Assembly (NCBI RefSeq): GCF_001429725.1
Contig: NZ_LMHV01000043.1
Coordinates: 344,288 to 408,287 of the forward strand
Reading direction: 5' to 3'
Length of the DNA: 64,000 nucleotides
Origin: Rhizobium sp. Root708
GTDB taxonomy: Bacteria > Pseudomonadota > Alphaproteobacteria > Rhizobiales > Rhizobiaceae
Part shown: piece by piece, positions 32,417 to 41,668 of the stretch
Numbering within the stretch: the first letter of the stretch is position 1
Layout: each line of letters begins with the position of its first letter
The notes under the pieces: model-generated
Told to the model about the DNA's origin: nothing
Database searches by the model: none
The model's input: only the letters and a program-made list of their open reading frames with translations
Position numbers and translations under genes: made by a program

Positions 32417-33421
32417 ATGAGCTTCAATCTGCGCAATCGTTCGCTTCTGACCGTACAGGATTATACGCCGCGCGAATTCCGCTACCTGCTTGATCTCGCC
32501 CGCGACCTGAAGCGGGCGAAATATGCCCGCACCGAGCAGCAGCATCTCAAGGGCAAGGAAATCTGCCTGATCTTCGAGAAGACCTCGACGCGCACGCGTT
32601 GCGCCTTCGAGGTCGCCTGCTCGGACCAGGGCGCCAACGTCACCTATCTCGATCCGTCGGGCTCGCAGATCGGTCACAAGGAATCCTTCAAGGATACGGC
32701 GCGGGTGCTGGGGCGCATGTATGACGCGATCGAATATCGCGGCTCGGCGCAGACCGGCGTGGAGACGCTTGCCCGCTATGCCGGCGTTCCCGTCTATAAC
32801 GGTCTGACCGATGAATATCACCCGACGCAGATGCTCGCCGACGTGATGACCATGCGCGAGCACAGCGACAAGCCGGTCACCGATATCAAATATGCCTATG
32901 TCGGCGACACGCGCTCGAACATGGGCCACTCGCTGCTGATCGTCGGCTGCCTGATGGGCATGGACGTGCGCATCTGCGGCCCGAAATCGCTGTGGCCCTC
33001 GGAAGAATACATGAAGATCGCAAGGGAACTACAGGAACGCTCCGGCGCCCGGCTGCTCGTCACCGACGATCCCAAGGAAGCGGTCAAGGATGTCGATTTC
33101 ATTCATACCGACGTTTGGGTGTCGATGGGCGAGCCGAAGGATGTCTGGCGCGAACGCATCAAGCTCCTCACCCCCTACCAGGTCAACACGAACCTGATGA
33201 AGGCTTCCGGCAATTCGCAGACGAAGTTCATGCACTGCCTGCCGGCCTTCCACGACACCGAGACCGTCATGGGCAAGCAGATCGCTGAGGACTATGGCAT
33301 GGACAACGGCCTCGAGGTCACCAACGACGTCTTCGAGTCCGAGGCCAATGTCGCCTTCGAGCAGGCGGAAAACCGGCTGCACACGATCAAGGCACTGCTC
33401 GTCGCGACCTTGGGGGATTGA
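32417..33421 (+). CDS. arcB: ornithine carbamoyltransferase, catabolic
   Basis: 334 residues. The carbamoyl-phosphate site S-T-R-T-R is at 57-61, the ornithine loop M-G-E-P in V-S-M-G-E-P-K-D-V-W, and M-H-C-L-P-A-F-H-D near 270. In the deiminase pathway it runs from citrulline plus phosphate to ornithine and carbamoyl phosphate. Its place between arcA and arcC marks the catabolic isoform (ArcB) rather than biosynthetic ArgF. Length agrees with catabolic OTCs (about 335). A GGAGC stretch precedes the ATG. Confidence 0.95.
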   Translation: MSFNLRNRSLLTVQDYTPREFRYLLDLARDLKRAKYARTEQQHLKGKEICLIFEKTSTRTRCAFEVACSDQGANVTYLDPSGSQIGHKESFKDTARVLGRMYDAIEYRGSAQTGVETLARYAGVPVYNGLTDEYHPTQMLADVMTMREHSDKPVTDIKYAYVGDTRSNMGHSLLIVGCLMGMDVRICGPKSLWPSEEYMKIARELQERSGARLLVTDDPKEAVKDVDFIHTDVWVSMGEPKDVWRERIKLLTPYQVNTNLMKASGNSQTKFMHCLPAFHDTETVMGKQIAEDYGMDNGLEVTNDVFESEANVAFEQAENRLHTIKALLVATLGD

Positions 33422-33423
33422 GC

Positions 33424-34362
33424 ATGCGTGTCGTTATCGCGCTTGGCGGCAATGCGCTTCTCCGCCGTGGGGAAGCGATGACCGCCGATGTTCAGCGCCG
33501 CAACGCCCGCATCGCCGCCGAGGCGATCGCGCCGCTTGCCGCCGAACATCAACTTATCATCACTCACGGCAACGGTCCTCAAGTTGGATTGCTGGCGCTG
33601 CAGGGCGCGGCCTACAAGCCGGACGAAGCCTATCCGCTCGATGTTCTCGGGGCCGAAACCGAGGGCATGATCGGCTATATGCTCGAGCAGGAGCTCGGAA
33701 ACCTGCTGCCGTTCGAACAGCCGCTGGCGACCCTGCTCACGATGGTCGAGGTCGACGGCGAGGATCCCGGCTTTCAGAATCCGACCAAGTTCGTCGGCCC
33801 TGTCTATGACAAGGCGGATGCCGATCGGATCCGCAGCGACAAGGGCTGGACGTTCAAGCAGGACGGCGACAAGTGGCGGCGCGTCGTCGCCTCTCCGTTG
33901 CCGAAGCGTATCTTCGAGGTGCGTCCTGTCCGGTGGCTGCTGGAGCAGCGCACCATCGTCATCTGCGCCGGCGGCGGCGGCATCCCGACCATGTACGAGA
34001 AGGGTGTCGACCGAAAGCTGATCGGCGTCGAGGCCGTCATCGACAAGGACCTCTGCTCCGAGCTGCTCGCCCGCGAGCTCGATGCCGATCTCCTGGTCAT
34101 GGCGACGGATGCGCCTGCAGTCTGCACCGATTGGGGCAAGCCGTCGCAGAAATCGATCCACAAGGCACGCCCTGAGGATATGAAGCAATTCTCCTTCCCG
34201 GCGGGCTCCATGGGGCCGAAGGTCGATGCGGCCTGCCATTTCGCGGAAGGACCGGGGCGCAGTGCCGCGATCGGGCCGCTGGCCGATATCGCGGGGATGG
34301 TGCGCGGCGAGCGCGGAACGATCATCAGCAGCGGCTTCTCCGGCCTTAGCTGGCACGCCTGA
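33424..34362 (+). CDS. arcC: carbamate kinase
   Basis: 312 residues of the amino-acid kinase family. It opens with RVVIALGGNALLRRGEAM, and I-T-H-G-N-G-P-Q-V-G is the phosphate-binding loop; VICAGGGGIPTMY and V-I-D-K-D-L-C lie near 180-215. It converts carbamoyl phosphate and ADP to ATP, CO2 and ammonia, the energy-yielding step of the pathway. ATG 33424 is two bases past the arcB stop; the upstream TTG 33418 would overlap it. It is convergent with the antiporter gene at 34393. Confidence 0.95.
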   Translation: MRVVIALGGNALLRRGEAMTADVQRRNARIAAEAIAPLAAEHQLIITHGNGPQVGLLALQGAAYKPDEAYPLDVLGAETEGMIGYMLEQELGNLLPFEQPLATLLTMVEVDGEDPGFQNPTKFVGPVYDKADADRIRSDKGWTFKQDGDKWRRVVASPLPKRIFEVRPVRWLLEQRTIVICAGGGGIPTMYEKGVDRKLIGVEAVIDKDLCSELLARELDADLLVMATDAPAVCTDWGKPSQKSIHKARPEDMKQFSFPAGSMGPKVDAACHFAEGPGRSAAIGPLADIAGMVRGERGTIISSGFSGLSWHA

Positions 34363-34392
34363 CGCGGCGCCGATCCTATAGAAACATCAACC

Positions 34393-35754
34393 TCAGGGAA
34401 CAGCCGGGCGCGTGACAGCGCCCGGTGCCGTTTCCGGCGTCTCGGCGCGAACGACGCCGCCGTTTCGCCGCTGCCAGACATAGACGGGAATGCCGAGCAT
34501 CAGCAGTACGAGACCGTAGAGCACCGGTTCGGCGCCGGAGCCATAGAGCGTGAACATCGCGAAGATGAAGGCGATGAGTTCGATCGGGGTGACGCGCGGA
34601 ATGAGCCCACCTCTTACGCGGGCGGCAACGAGGCTGGATGCGAGCGAGCAGAAGGCATAGGGCACCACCGCCGTCATCGTGCTCAGCCCGACCATCAGCC
34701 GGTAGACGGAGGCAAAGCCTTCGCCGCCCATGGCCTGGACGAGGACCAGCAGGGTTGCGAAGCATGCCGAGACGACCATGCCGATCGCCGGCACGCCGCG
34801 CGAGGAGAGGCGGCCAAAGAGCGGCGGAAACAGTCCGTCGCGGGCGGCTGCCATCGGCACCTGGCCCATCAGCAGCGTCCAGCCATTGAGGGCGCCGATC
34901 GATGAGACCACGACCGCGACTGAGATCGCCAGTGCACCGCCGCGACCCCACATCACGCCAGCGGCCTCGGAGAAGGGGGCGACGGAATGGGCGAGTTGTT
35001 CGCGGGGCAGCACGCCCATGACGACGATGGTGCCGAGAACATAGAGCGTGGCGGCGATCGATATGCCGAGCACGGTCGAGCGCGGGATGGTGCGTTCGGC
35101 GTTCCTGACGTCGCCGGCGGGAACGGTGGCCGATTCCAGGCCGAGATAGGCAAACATCGTCAGTGGCGCCAGGGCCGCGATCGACTGAAGGATCGGCTGG
35201 CCGGTCGGGTTGAACTCGGTAAAATGCGAGGTGTCGATATAAAGCAGACCAATGATCGCGACCGCGCCGAAGGGGAGCAGCTTGGCGTAGGTGGTAACCT
35301 GTGCGAAGAGGCCGGCGGCGTGGACGCCGCGAAGGTTGACGAGCACGATCGCCCAGATCACGCCGAGCGTCAGCACCGTCGCCGCGAAACGGTTGCCGAG
35401 CGCCGGCACGAGATCGACGATCACCCCGGTAAAGGCGATGGCGATCACCGGCAGCGACGTCCAGATCGAGATCCAGTAGCCCCAGGCAATCAGGAAGCCG
35501 GCGAAATCGCCATAGGCGAGGCGGGTATAGGCATAGGGTCCGCCGACGGCGGGCACGAGGCTTGCGAGCCGCGCGAAGGTGAGGCCGAGGCAGATCGCGC
35601 CGGCGCCCATGATGATCCAGACGAGGATCGCGAGGTTGCCATAGGGGGCGACGGCGGCCGGAGAGAGATAGAAACCGGAGCCCACCATGTTTCCGACGAC
35701 GATGGCGGTGCAGGCTGCAAGTCCGAGGCTTTTGCCATCAGGCGATGTTGTCAT
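34393..35754 (-). CDS. APC-family amino-acid antiporter, AdiC-like
   Basis: 453 residues with 12 predicted transmembrane helices. The substrate-binding G-S-G lies in VVGNMVGSGFYLSPAAVAPY (helix 1), and helix 6 reads F-A-Y-L-G-L-E-S-A-T-V-P. The pattern resembles AdiC/CadB/ArcD-like exchangers that swap arginine for agmatine or ornithine. Context supports this: it stands between arcABC and the decarboxylase operon. The exact pair of substrates cannot be fixed. It is divergent from the CDF gene, and the 190-bp gap shows no Fnr-type box by eye. Confidence 0.83.
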   Translation of the reverse strand: MTTSPDGKSLGLAACTAIVVGNMVGSGFYLSPAAVAPYGNLAILVWIIMGAGAICLGLTFARLASLVPAVGGPYAYTRLAYGDFAGFLIAWGYWISIWTSLPVIAIAFTGVIVDLVPALGNRFAATVLTLGVIWAIVLVNLRGVHAAGLFAQVTTYAKLLPFGAVAIIGLLYIDTSHFTEFNPTGQPILQSIAALAPLTMFAYLGLESATVPAGDVRNAERTIPRSTVLGISIAATLYVLGTIVVMGVLPREQLAHSVAPFSEAAGVMWGRGGALAISVAVVVSSIGALNGWTLLMGQVPMAAARDGLFPPLFGRLSSRGVPAIGMVVSACFATLLVLVQAMGGEGFASVYRLMVGLSTMTAVVPYAFCSLASSLVAARVRGGLIPRVTPIELIAFIFAMFTLYGSGAEPVLYGLVLLMLGIPVYVWQRRNGGVVRAETPETAPGAVTRPAVP

Positions 35755-35944
35755 GAGGTCCCTCCCAGGAGGCCGCCTCGCCGGAATTGGGCTCCGTCGG
35801 GCCGCATTGCCGCGTCGATTTTCCCTTCAAAACGGAAAGGCCGCAATTCGTGTCAATGCGTAGTTGCCGACTGTTTTCCCTGCCTTCACATTCCCGTAGC
35901 GACGCGCGTATTACTGCGGGTACGATCATGCATGGGAGGTTGCG

Positions 35945-36871
35945 ATGTCGAATGAGCAAGGATTTCTACGAATCTCGATTGCGGCCACCGTCGTGGTCGC
36001 GGCGCTCGGTATCTTCTTCGGCATTCTCTCCGGCTCGTTTTCGATCGCTTTCGACGGCGTCTATTCGCTCGCCGACGCCGCCATGACCGGGCTTGCGCTC
36101 TGGGTGTCGAGCCTGATCGTCCAATCGGCGCGCAACGACGCCAAGTCGGGCCGCATCCGCAACCGCTTCACCATGGGCTTCTGGCACCTCGAGCCGATCG
36201 TGCTTCTCCTTAACGGTTGCCTGCTGGTGACTGTCGCCGTCTACGCACTGATCAACGCGATCATCAGCATCATCAATGGCGGGCACGAACTGCATTTCGG
36301 GGCGGCGATAGTCTATTCCGGCGCGACACTCGTCGTCTGCGTCGTCATGGCTGGGATCGGGACGGCGGTGAACCGACGGCTGAAGTCGGATTTCGTCGCG
36401 CTCGACATCAAGGCCTGGATCATGTCCGGCGGTATCGCCTTCGCGCTGCTCGTCGCCTTCATCATCGGCCTTGCCGTGCAGCCGACGCCGCTTGTGTGGA
36501 TTGCCCGATATGTCGACCCGGTGGTGCTCGGGCTCGTCTGCCTGGTGATGATCCCGATCCCGATCGCCACGATCTGGAAGGCGCTGAGCGAGATCCTGCT
36601 GATTGCTCCCGTCGATCTGCAGGAGCATGTCGATCGCGTCGCCTCCGACACCGTTCGCCGCCTCGGCTTCCTGTCTTACCGCGCCTATGTCGCCCGCGTC
36701 GGTCGTGCGACCGAGATCGAACTCTACTTCATCGTCCCCGAAGGATTGCCGCCGAAGCGGCTTGAGGAATGGGATGCGCTGCGCGATGAAATCGGGGATG
36801 CGATCGGTGACGAGAGCGCCAACCGCTGGCTCACCATCGCTTTCACCGCCGATGCGGAATGGGCGGAATAG
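35945..36871 (+). CDS. cation diffusion facilitator (CDF) family transporter
   Basis: 308 residues with six predicted helices and a C-terminal cytoplasmic domain. S-I-A-F-D-G-V-Y-S-L-A-D-A in helix 2 and F-V-A-L-D-I-K-A-W-I-M-S in helix 5 occupy the metal-site positions of CDF proteins (D-x3-D-like rather than the zinc-type H-x3-D). That suggests a non-zinc metal, but the assignment is inference. GGGAGGTTGCG precedes ATG 35945. The C-terminal ~90 residues have a ferredoxin-like pattern typical of the CDF regulatory domain. Confidence 0.82.
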   Translation: MSNEQGFLRISIAATVVVAALGIFFGILSGSFSIAFDGVYSLADAAMTGLALWVSSLIVQSARNDAKSGRIRNRFTMGFWHLEPIVLLLNGCLLVTVAVYALINAIISIINGGHELHFGAAIVYSGATLVVCVVMAGIGTAVNRRLKSDFVALDIKAWIMSGGIAFALLVAFIIGLAVQPTPLVWIARYVDPVVLGLVCLVMIPIPIATIWKALSEILLIAPVDLQEHVDRVASDTVRRLGFLSYRAYVARVGRATEIELYFIVPEGLPPKRLEEWDALRDEIGDAIGDESANRWLTIAFTADAEWAE

Positions 36872-36919
36872 ACGCGTTCCAGCACCGCATTTTTCGACCT
36901 AAAGCCTTTTGCCCGGACG

Positions 36920-36933
36920 TTGATTGCGATCAA
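36920..36933 (+). promoter_or_regulatory. perfect Fnr/FixK box upstream of the decarboxylase operon
   Basis: TTGAT-TGCG-ATCAA is a perfect match and extends to a 7-bp palindrome (CGTTGAT/ATCAACG). It ends 95 bp before ATG 37029 and so is well placed to activate the decarboxylase-potE-binding protein operon. Confidence 0.8.
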
Positions 36934-37028
36934 CGACGCCTCTAGGCCCGGCGTGTACGATCCCCCAAGCTGAGACGAAAGCGCCGCTGAGCACCCGCTT
37001 CTGCGGCCATCGGATCCGGGAGGGATGG

Positions 37029-39284
37029 ATGGAATTCCAGAAGGCATTTCCAGTCGCTGTCATCGATGAGGACTTCGAAGGCAAGAGCGCCGCCGGGCGC
37101 GGCATGCGCGATCTGGCCGCCGCGATCGAGGCCGATGGCTTCCGCATTGTCTCTGGCGTCACCTATGAGGACGCGCGTCGGCTGGTTCATATCTTCAACA
37201 CGGAATCCTGCTGGCTGGTTTCCGTCGACGGCAGTGAGGACAAGGCCTCGCGCTGGCAGGTGCTGGAAGAGATCCTGAGCGCCAAGCGCAAGAAGAACGA
37301 CCGCATTCCGATCTTCCTTTTCGGCGATGACACGACGGCCGAGGACGTGCCGGCGAGCGTGCTGCGCCACGCCAATGCCTTCCTGCGGCTGTACGAGGAT
37401 TCCGCCGAGTTCATGGCGCGCGCCATCGTCCAGGCCGCGCGCAACTACCTCGACCGGCTGCCGCCGCCGATGTTCAAGGCGCTGATGAATTATACGCTTG
37501 AGGGGGCCTATTCCTGGCATACGCCGGGCCATGGCGGCGGTGTCGCCTTCCGCAAGAGCCCGGTCGGGCAGATGTTCTATACCTTCTTCGGCGAGAACAC
37601 GCTGCGATCGGATATTTCGGTATCGGTCGGCAGCGTCGGCTCGCTGCTCGATCACGTTGGTCCGATCGCCGAGGGCGAGCGCAACGCGTCGCGCATCTTC
37701 GGAACCGACGAGACATTTTTCGTCGTCGGCGGAACGTCGACCGCCAACAAGATCATCTGGCATGGCATGGTCGGGCGCGGCGATCTCGTGCTCTGCGACC
37801 GCAACTGCCACAAGTCGATCCTGCATTCGCTGATCATGACGGGCGCGACCCCGATCTATCTGGTGCCGTCGCGCAACGGGCTCGGGATCATCGGCCCGAT
37901 CTCCAAGGATCAGTTCACGCCCGAGGCGATCGCCCAGAAGATTGCCGCCAGCCCCTTTGCCGGACAGACGAGCGGCAAGGTGCGCCTCATGGTCATCACC
38001 AACTCGACCTATGACGGGCTCTGCTACAATGTCGATGCGATCAAGGCCTCGCTCGGCGATGCCGTCGAGGTGCTGCACTTCGACGAGGCCTGGTACGCCT
38101 ATGCGAACTTCCACGAGTTCTACGACGGCTTCCACGGCATCTCGTCGACGCAGCCCGCCCGCTCGAAGAACGCGATCACTTTTGCCACGCACTCGACGCA
38201 CAAGCTTCTGGCGGCGTTTTCGCAGGCATCGATGATCCACATCCAGCACGCCGAGAACAAGCGGCTGGACGTGACCCGCTTCAACGAAGCCTTCATGATG
38301 CATACCTCGACCTCGCCGCAATATGGCATCATCGCCTCCTGCGACGTCGCCGCCGCGATGATGGAGCAACCGGCCGGGCGCTCGCTGGTGCAGGAGACGA
38401 TCGACGAGGCGATCAGCTTCCGCCGCGCGATGAACGGCGTCCGCAGCCAGACCGAGGGCAGCTGGTGGTTCGATGTCTGGGAGCCGACGGTTGCCGAGCA
38501 GACGCCGAACGACCGGCACGAGGATTGGGTGCTGAAGCCCGGCGACGGCTGGCATGGCTTTATGGGACTTGCCGAAAACCATGTGATGGTCGATCCGATC
38601 AAGGTGACGATCCTGTCGCCCGGCCTGTCCGCCAGCGGATTCATGCAGGAACACGGCATCCCCGCCGCCGTGGTGACGAAGTTCCTCTCGTCGCGCCGCA
38701 TCGAGATCGAGAAGACCGGCCTCTATTCTTTCCTCGTGCTGTTCTCGATGGGGATCACCCGCGGCAAGTGGAGCACGCTGGTTACCGAACTCCTCAACTT
38801 CAAGGATCTCTACGACAGCAACGCGCCGCTGACGCGGGCGCTACCGGCATTGGCCGCCGGGCACCCGGAAGCCTATGGCAACATGGGGTTGAAGGATCTC
38901 TGCGAGCAGATCCACGCCGTCTACCGCAAGGACGACGTGCCGAAGGCGCAGCGCGAGATGTACACCGTGTTGCCAGACATGGCGCTGCGGCCGGCCGATG
39001 CCTATGACCTTCTGGTCAAGGGCAAGATCGAGAGCGTCGAGATCGACAATCTCATGGACCGCGTCCTCGCCGTGATGATCGTTCCCTATCCGCCGGGCAT
39101 TCCGCTGATCATGCCGGGCGAGCGGATCACCCAGTCGACGAAGTCGATCCAGGATTACCTGCTCTACGCCCGCGAATTCGATAGCAAGTTCCCCGGCTTC
39201 GAGACCGATATTCACGGCCTGCGCTTCACGCCCGGTCCGAATGGCCGCCGCTATCTGGTCGATTGCATTGCAGAGGGGGCGTAA
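37029..39284 (+). CDS. Orn/Lys/Arg decarboxylase, first of a consecutive pair
   Basis: 751 residues of the fold-type I bacterial basic amino-acid decarboxylase family (AdiA/SpeC/LdcC). An N-terminal response-regulator-like wing spans 1-130, the PLP domain has Y-S-W-H-T-P-G-H-G-G-G-V-A-F near 160, the PLP Lys is 392 in H-S-T-H-K-L-L-A-A-F-S-Q-A-S, and the C-terminal domain carries Y-P-P-G-I-P-L-I-M-P-G-E. It removes CO2 from ornithine, lysine or arginine to give putrescine, cadaverine or agmatine; substrate cannot be told by eye. It is first in an operon with a second decarboxylase, potE and a binding protein, under a perfect Fnr-type box. GGGAGGG precedes ATG 37029. Confidence 0.92.
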   Translation: MEFQKAFPVAVIDEDFEGKSAAGRGMRDLAAAIEADGFRIVSGVTYEDARRLVHIFNTESCWLVSVDGSEDKASRWQVLEEILSAKRKKNDRIPIFLFGDDTTAEDVPASVLRHANAFLRLYEDSAEFMARAIVQAARNYLDRLPPPMFKALMNYTLEGAYSWHTPGHGGGVAFRKSPVGQMFYTFFGENTLRSDISVSVGSVGSLLDHVGPIAEGERNASRIFGTDETFFVVGGTSTANKIIWHGMVGRGDLVLCDRNCHKSILHSLIMTGATPIYLVPSRNGLGIIGPISKDQFTPEAIAQKIAASPFAGQTSGKVRLMVITNSTYDGLCYNVDAIKASLGDAVEVLHFDEAWYAYANFHEFYDGFHGISSTQPARSKNAITFATHSTHKLLAAFSQASMIHIQHAENKRLDVTRFNEAFMMHTSTSPQYGIIASCDVAAAMMEQPAGRSLVQETIDEAISFRRAMNGVRSQTEGSWWFDVWEPTVAEQTPNDRHEDWVLKPGDGWHGFMGLAENHVMVDPIKVTILSPGLSASGFMQEHGIPAAVVTKFLSSRRIEIEKTGLYSFLVLFSMGITRGKWSTLVTELLNFKDLYDSNAPLTRALPALAAGHPEAYGNMGLKDLCEQIHAVYRKDDVPKAQREMYTVLPDMALRPADAYDLLVKGKIESVEIDNLMDRVLAVMIVPYPPGIPLIMPGERITQSTKSIQDYLLYAREFDSKFPGFETDIHGLRFTPGPNGRRYLVDCIAEGA

Positions 39285-39286
39285 CG

Positions 39287-41650
39287 ATGATCCCGCGCGA
39301 CGTGAAATCACCGACAGTTGCCATTCCCTTCCACAAGATGCTGAAGGTCGTCGCCATCGTCGATCGCGATAATCCCCAGGTGCGGGAATTGCTGGCCCAG
39401 ATTGTGGCCGATGGCTTCGAGGTGGAGATTCGTGACGACTATTCGGCCGACGTGTCCGAGGATGCCTCGGTCGGCGCCTATATCGGATCGGTCGAGGGCG
39501 GCTGGCTGCCGGATGCGCGCACCTTCCTCCGTTCCGTCAGGGATATCGGTTTCCGCACGCCGATCTGGGCTTTGGCCGATGCGCTCGGGGTTGCTGATCT
39601 CGATGTCGTCGAAGGCGTTGGGGAGGTGGATGGCTTCGTCTATCTCGGCCAGCAGACGCCTGTCTTCTACGCCAAGCAGATCGTCTCCAGCCTGATCAAC
39701 TACGGCAAGTCGCTGCTGCCGCCATTCTTCGGCGGCATGATGGCCTATGATGGCGAGGCGAACATCGCCTTCGATTGCCCCGGCCACCAGGGCGGGCAGT
39801 TCTATCGCAAGTCGCCGGCCGGCCAGCTGTTCTTCAAGTATTTCGGCGAGAGCATCTTCCGCAACGACCTCTGCAATGCCGATGTCGATCTCGGCGACCT
39901 CCTGATCCACGAGGGGCCCGCCGCCGAGGCGCAGAAGCAGGCGGCACGGATCTTCGGCGCCGATCGCACCTATTTCATCCTGAACGGCACCAGCACCTCC
40001 AACAAGGTGGTGACCAACGCGGTGTTGCGCCCCGGCGACCTCGTGCTCTTCGACCGTAACAACCACAAGTCCCTGCATCAGGGCGCGTTGGTGCAGGCCG
40101 GCGCTATCCCGATCTTCCTGCCGACGGCGCGCAATGCCTTCGGCATGATCGGCGCCGTCGACTGGGCGGCTTGGGACGAGACCTGGCTGCGCAAGCAGAT
40201 CGAGGCGCATCCGCTGGTGACCGACAAGAGCCGCGCCAAGGCCGAGCGGCCACTCCGGCTCGCCTGCATCCAGCTCGCGACCTATGACGGCACGATCTAC
40301 AATGTGCGTCAGGTCATGGAGAAGATCGGCCATCTCTGCGACTACGTTCTCTGGGACGAGGCCTGGATCGGCTACAACGCCTTCCATCCGCTGTTCGAGG
40401 GTCACAGCCCGATGCGGCTGAAGGACCTGCCGCCTGACATGCCCGGCCTGTTTTCCACGCAATCGGTGCACAAGCAGGGCGCGGGCTTCTCGCAGGCCTC
40501 GCAGATCCACAAGCGCGACGAACATATCAACGGCCAGCGGCGGTTCATCGAGCACAAGCGCTTCAATGAATCCCTTTTGATGCATGTCTCGACATCGCCC
40601 TTCTACCCGCTCTTCGCCTCGCTCGACGTCAATGCCAAGGTACATGAGGGCAAGGCCGGCGAGATGCTCTGGGATCGCTGCATCGAGCTCGGGATCGAGG
40701 TGCGCAAGAAGCTGCGCGGCTTCGTCGAGCATTACGAGACGAAGGCGGCGCCGACCGAGGAGCAATGGTTCTTCGATCCCTTCGTGCCGGACAAGGTTTC
40801 GATATCAGGATCGAAGCATACGAGCGACATCGCCGACGCCAGATGGGAGGACATCCCGACCGAGGTGTTGAAACGCGAGCAGCAGTGCTGGCGCTTTGAT
40901 CCGCAGGCGAAATGGCACGGCTACTCCGGCTATGCGCCCGGCTACACGATGGTCGATCCAAACAAGCTGGCGCTGCTGACCCCCGGCATCGACCGCAAGA
41001 CCGGCGAGTATCGCGACTTCGGCATTCCGGCGACCGTCGTCGCCAACTATCTGCGCGAGCAGCGGGTGGTGCCGGAAAAGTGCGACCTTAACAGCCTGCT
41101 CTTCCTGCTGACGCCGGCAGAAGACGAGAGCAAGCTGAACACGCTGGTCGCCAAGCTGGTGAAGTTCAAGAACCTCTGGGACCGCGACGCGCCGCTGCAG
41201 GAAGTGCTGCCGACGGTGTTTGCCGCCAATCGCGAGCGCTACAAGGGCTACACGGTCCGGCAGGTCTGCCAGGAGATGCACTCCTTCTACCGCGAGGCGG
41301 GCGTGAAGGAACTGCAGCGCCTCTGCTTCCGTTCGGAAAGTTTCCCGGAGCCGGCGGTCCCCTCAAAGCAGGCCTATGAGGCGCTGGTGGCCAACAATGT
41401 CGACTACGTGCCTTTGACCGAGGCGGCCGGCCGCATTTCCGCGACGCTGGCGCTGATCTATCCGCCGGGTATCGGCGTGATCGTGCCGGGCGAGCGTTGG
41501 GACGAGCGCGCGCGGCCGATGCGGGACTATTTCCTGGCCTTCGAAGAATCCTTCAACCGTTTCCCGGGCTTCAACTACGAGGTCCAGGGTGTGTTCCAGG
41601 AGCGGATCGAAGGACGGATCAAGTTCCATACCTATGTGGTGCGCGAGTAG
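39287..41650 (+). CDS. Orn/Lys/Arg decarboxylase, second of a consecutive pair
   Basis: 787 residues of the same fold-type I family, about 36 residues longer than its upstream neighbour and clearly divergent from it. The wing is about 1-125, the PLP domain has N-I-A-F-D-C-P-G-H-Q-G-G-Q-F, and the PLP Lys lies in T-Q-S-V-H-K-Q-G-A-G-F-S-Q-A-S-Q-I. The end has I-Y-P-P-G-I-G-V-I-V-P-G-E. The active-site context S-V-H-K-Q-G-A-G versus S-T-H-K-L-L-A-A suggests different substrates for the two enzymes. It starts 2 bp after the first decarboxylase. Which one makes putrescine and which agmatine or cadaverine is open. Confidence 0.92.
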   Translation: MIPRDVKSPTVAIPFHKMLKVVAIVDRDNPQVRELLAQIVADGFEVEIRDDYSADVSEDASVGAYIGSVEGGWLPDARTFLRSVRDIGFRTPIWALADALGVADLDVVEGVGEVDGFVYLGQQTPVFYAKQIVSSLINYGKSLLPPFFGGMMAYDGEANIAFDCPGHQGGQFYRKSPAGQLFFKYFGESIFRNDLCNADVDLGDLLIHEGPAAEAQKQAARIFGADRTYFILNGTSTSNKVVTNAVLRPGDLVLFDRNNHKSLHQGALVQAGAIPIFLPTARNAFGMIGAVDWAAWDETWLRKQIEAHPLVTDKSRAKAERPLRLACIQLATYDGTIYNVRQVMEKIGHLCDYVLWDEAWIGYNAFHPLFEGHSPMRLKDLPPDMPGLFSTQSVHKQGAGFSQASQIHKRDEHINGQRRFIEHKRFNESLLMHVSTSPFYPLFASLDVNAKVHEGKAGEMLWDRCIELGIEVRKKLRGFVEHYETKAAPTEEQWFFDPFVPDKVSISGSKHTSDIADARWEDIPTEVLKREQQCWRFDPQAKWHGYSGYAPGYTMVDPNKLALLTPGIDRKTGEYRDFGIPATVVANYLREQRVVPEKCDLNSLLFLLTPAEDESKLNTLVAKLVKFKNLWDRDAPLQEVLPTVFAANRERYKGYTVRQVCQEMHSFYREAGVKELQRLCFRSESFPEPAVPSKQAYEALVANNVDYVPLTEAAGRISATLALIYPPGIGVIVPGERWDERARPMRDYFLAFEESFNRFPGFNYEVQGVFQERIEGRIKFHTYVVRE

Positions 41651-41668
41651 GGGACGGGAGGAACCATC

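Noticed and set aside
30941..32929. A 662-codon open frame on the minus strand across arcA and arcB
   Set aside because: It is the antisense of two genes with clear catalytic motifs. High-GC coding strands leave long open antisense frames; there is no ribosome site or family likeness.
36942..38654. A 570-codon antisense frame inside the first decarboxylase
   Set aside because: Same cause: a codon-bias shadow opposite a gene with an intact PLP lysine and conserved motifs.
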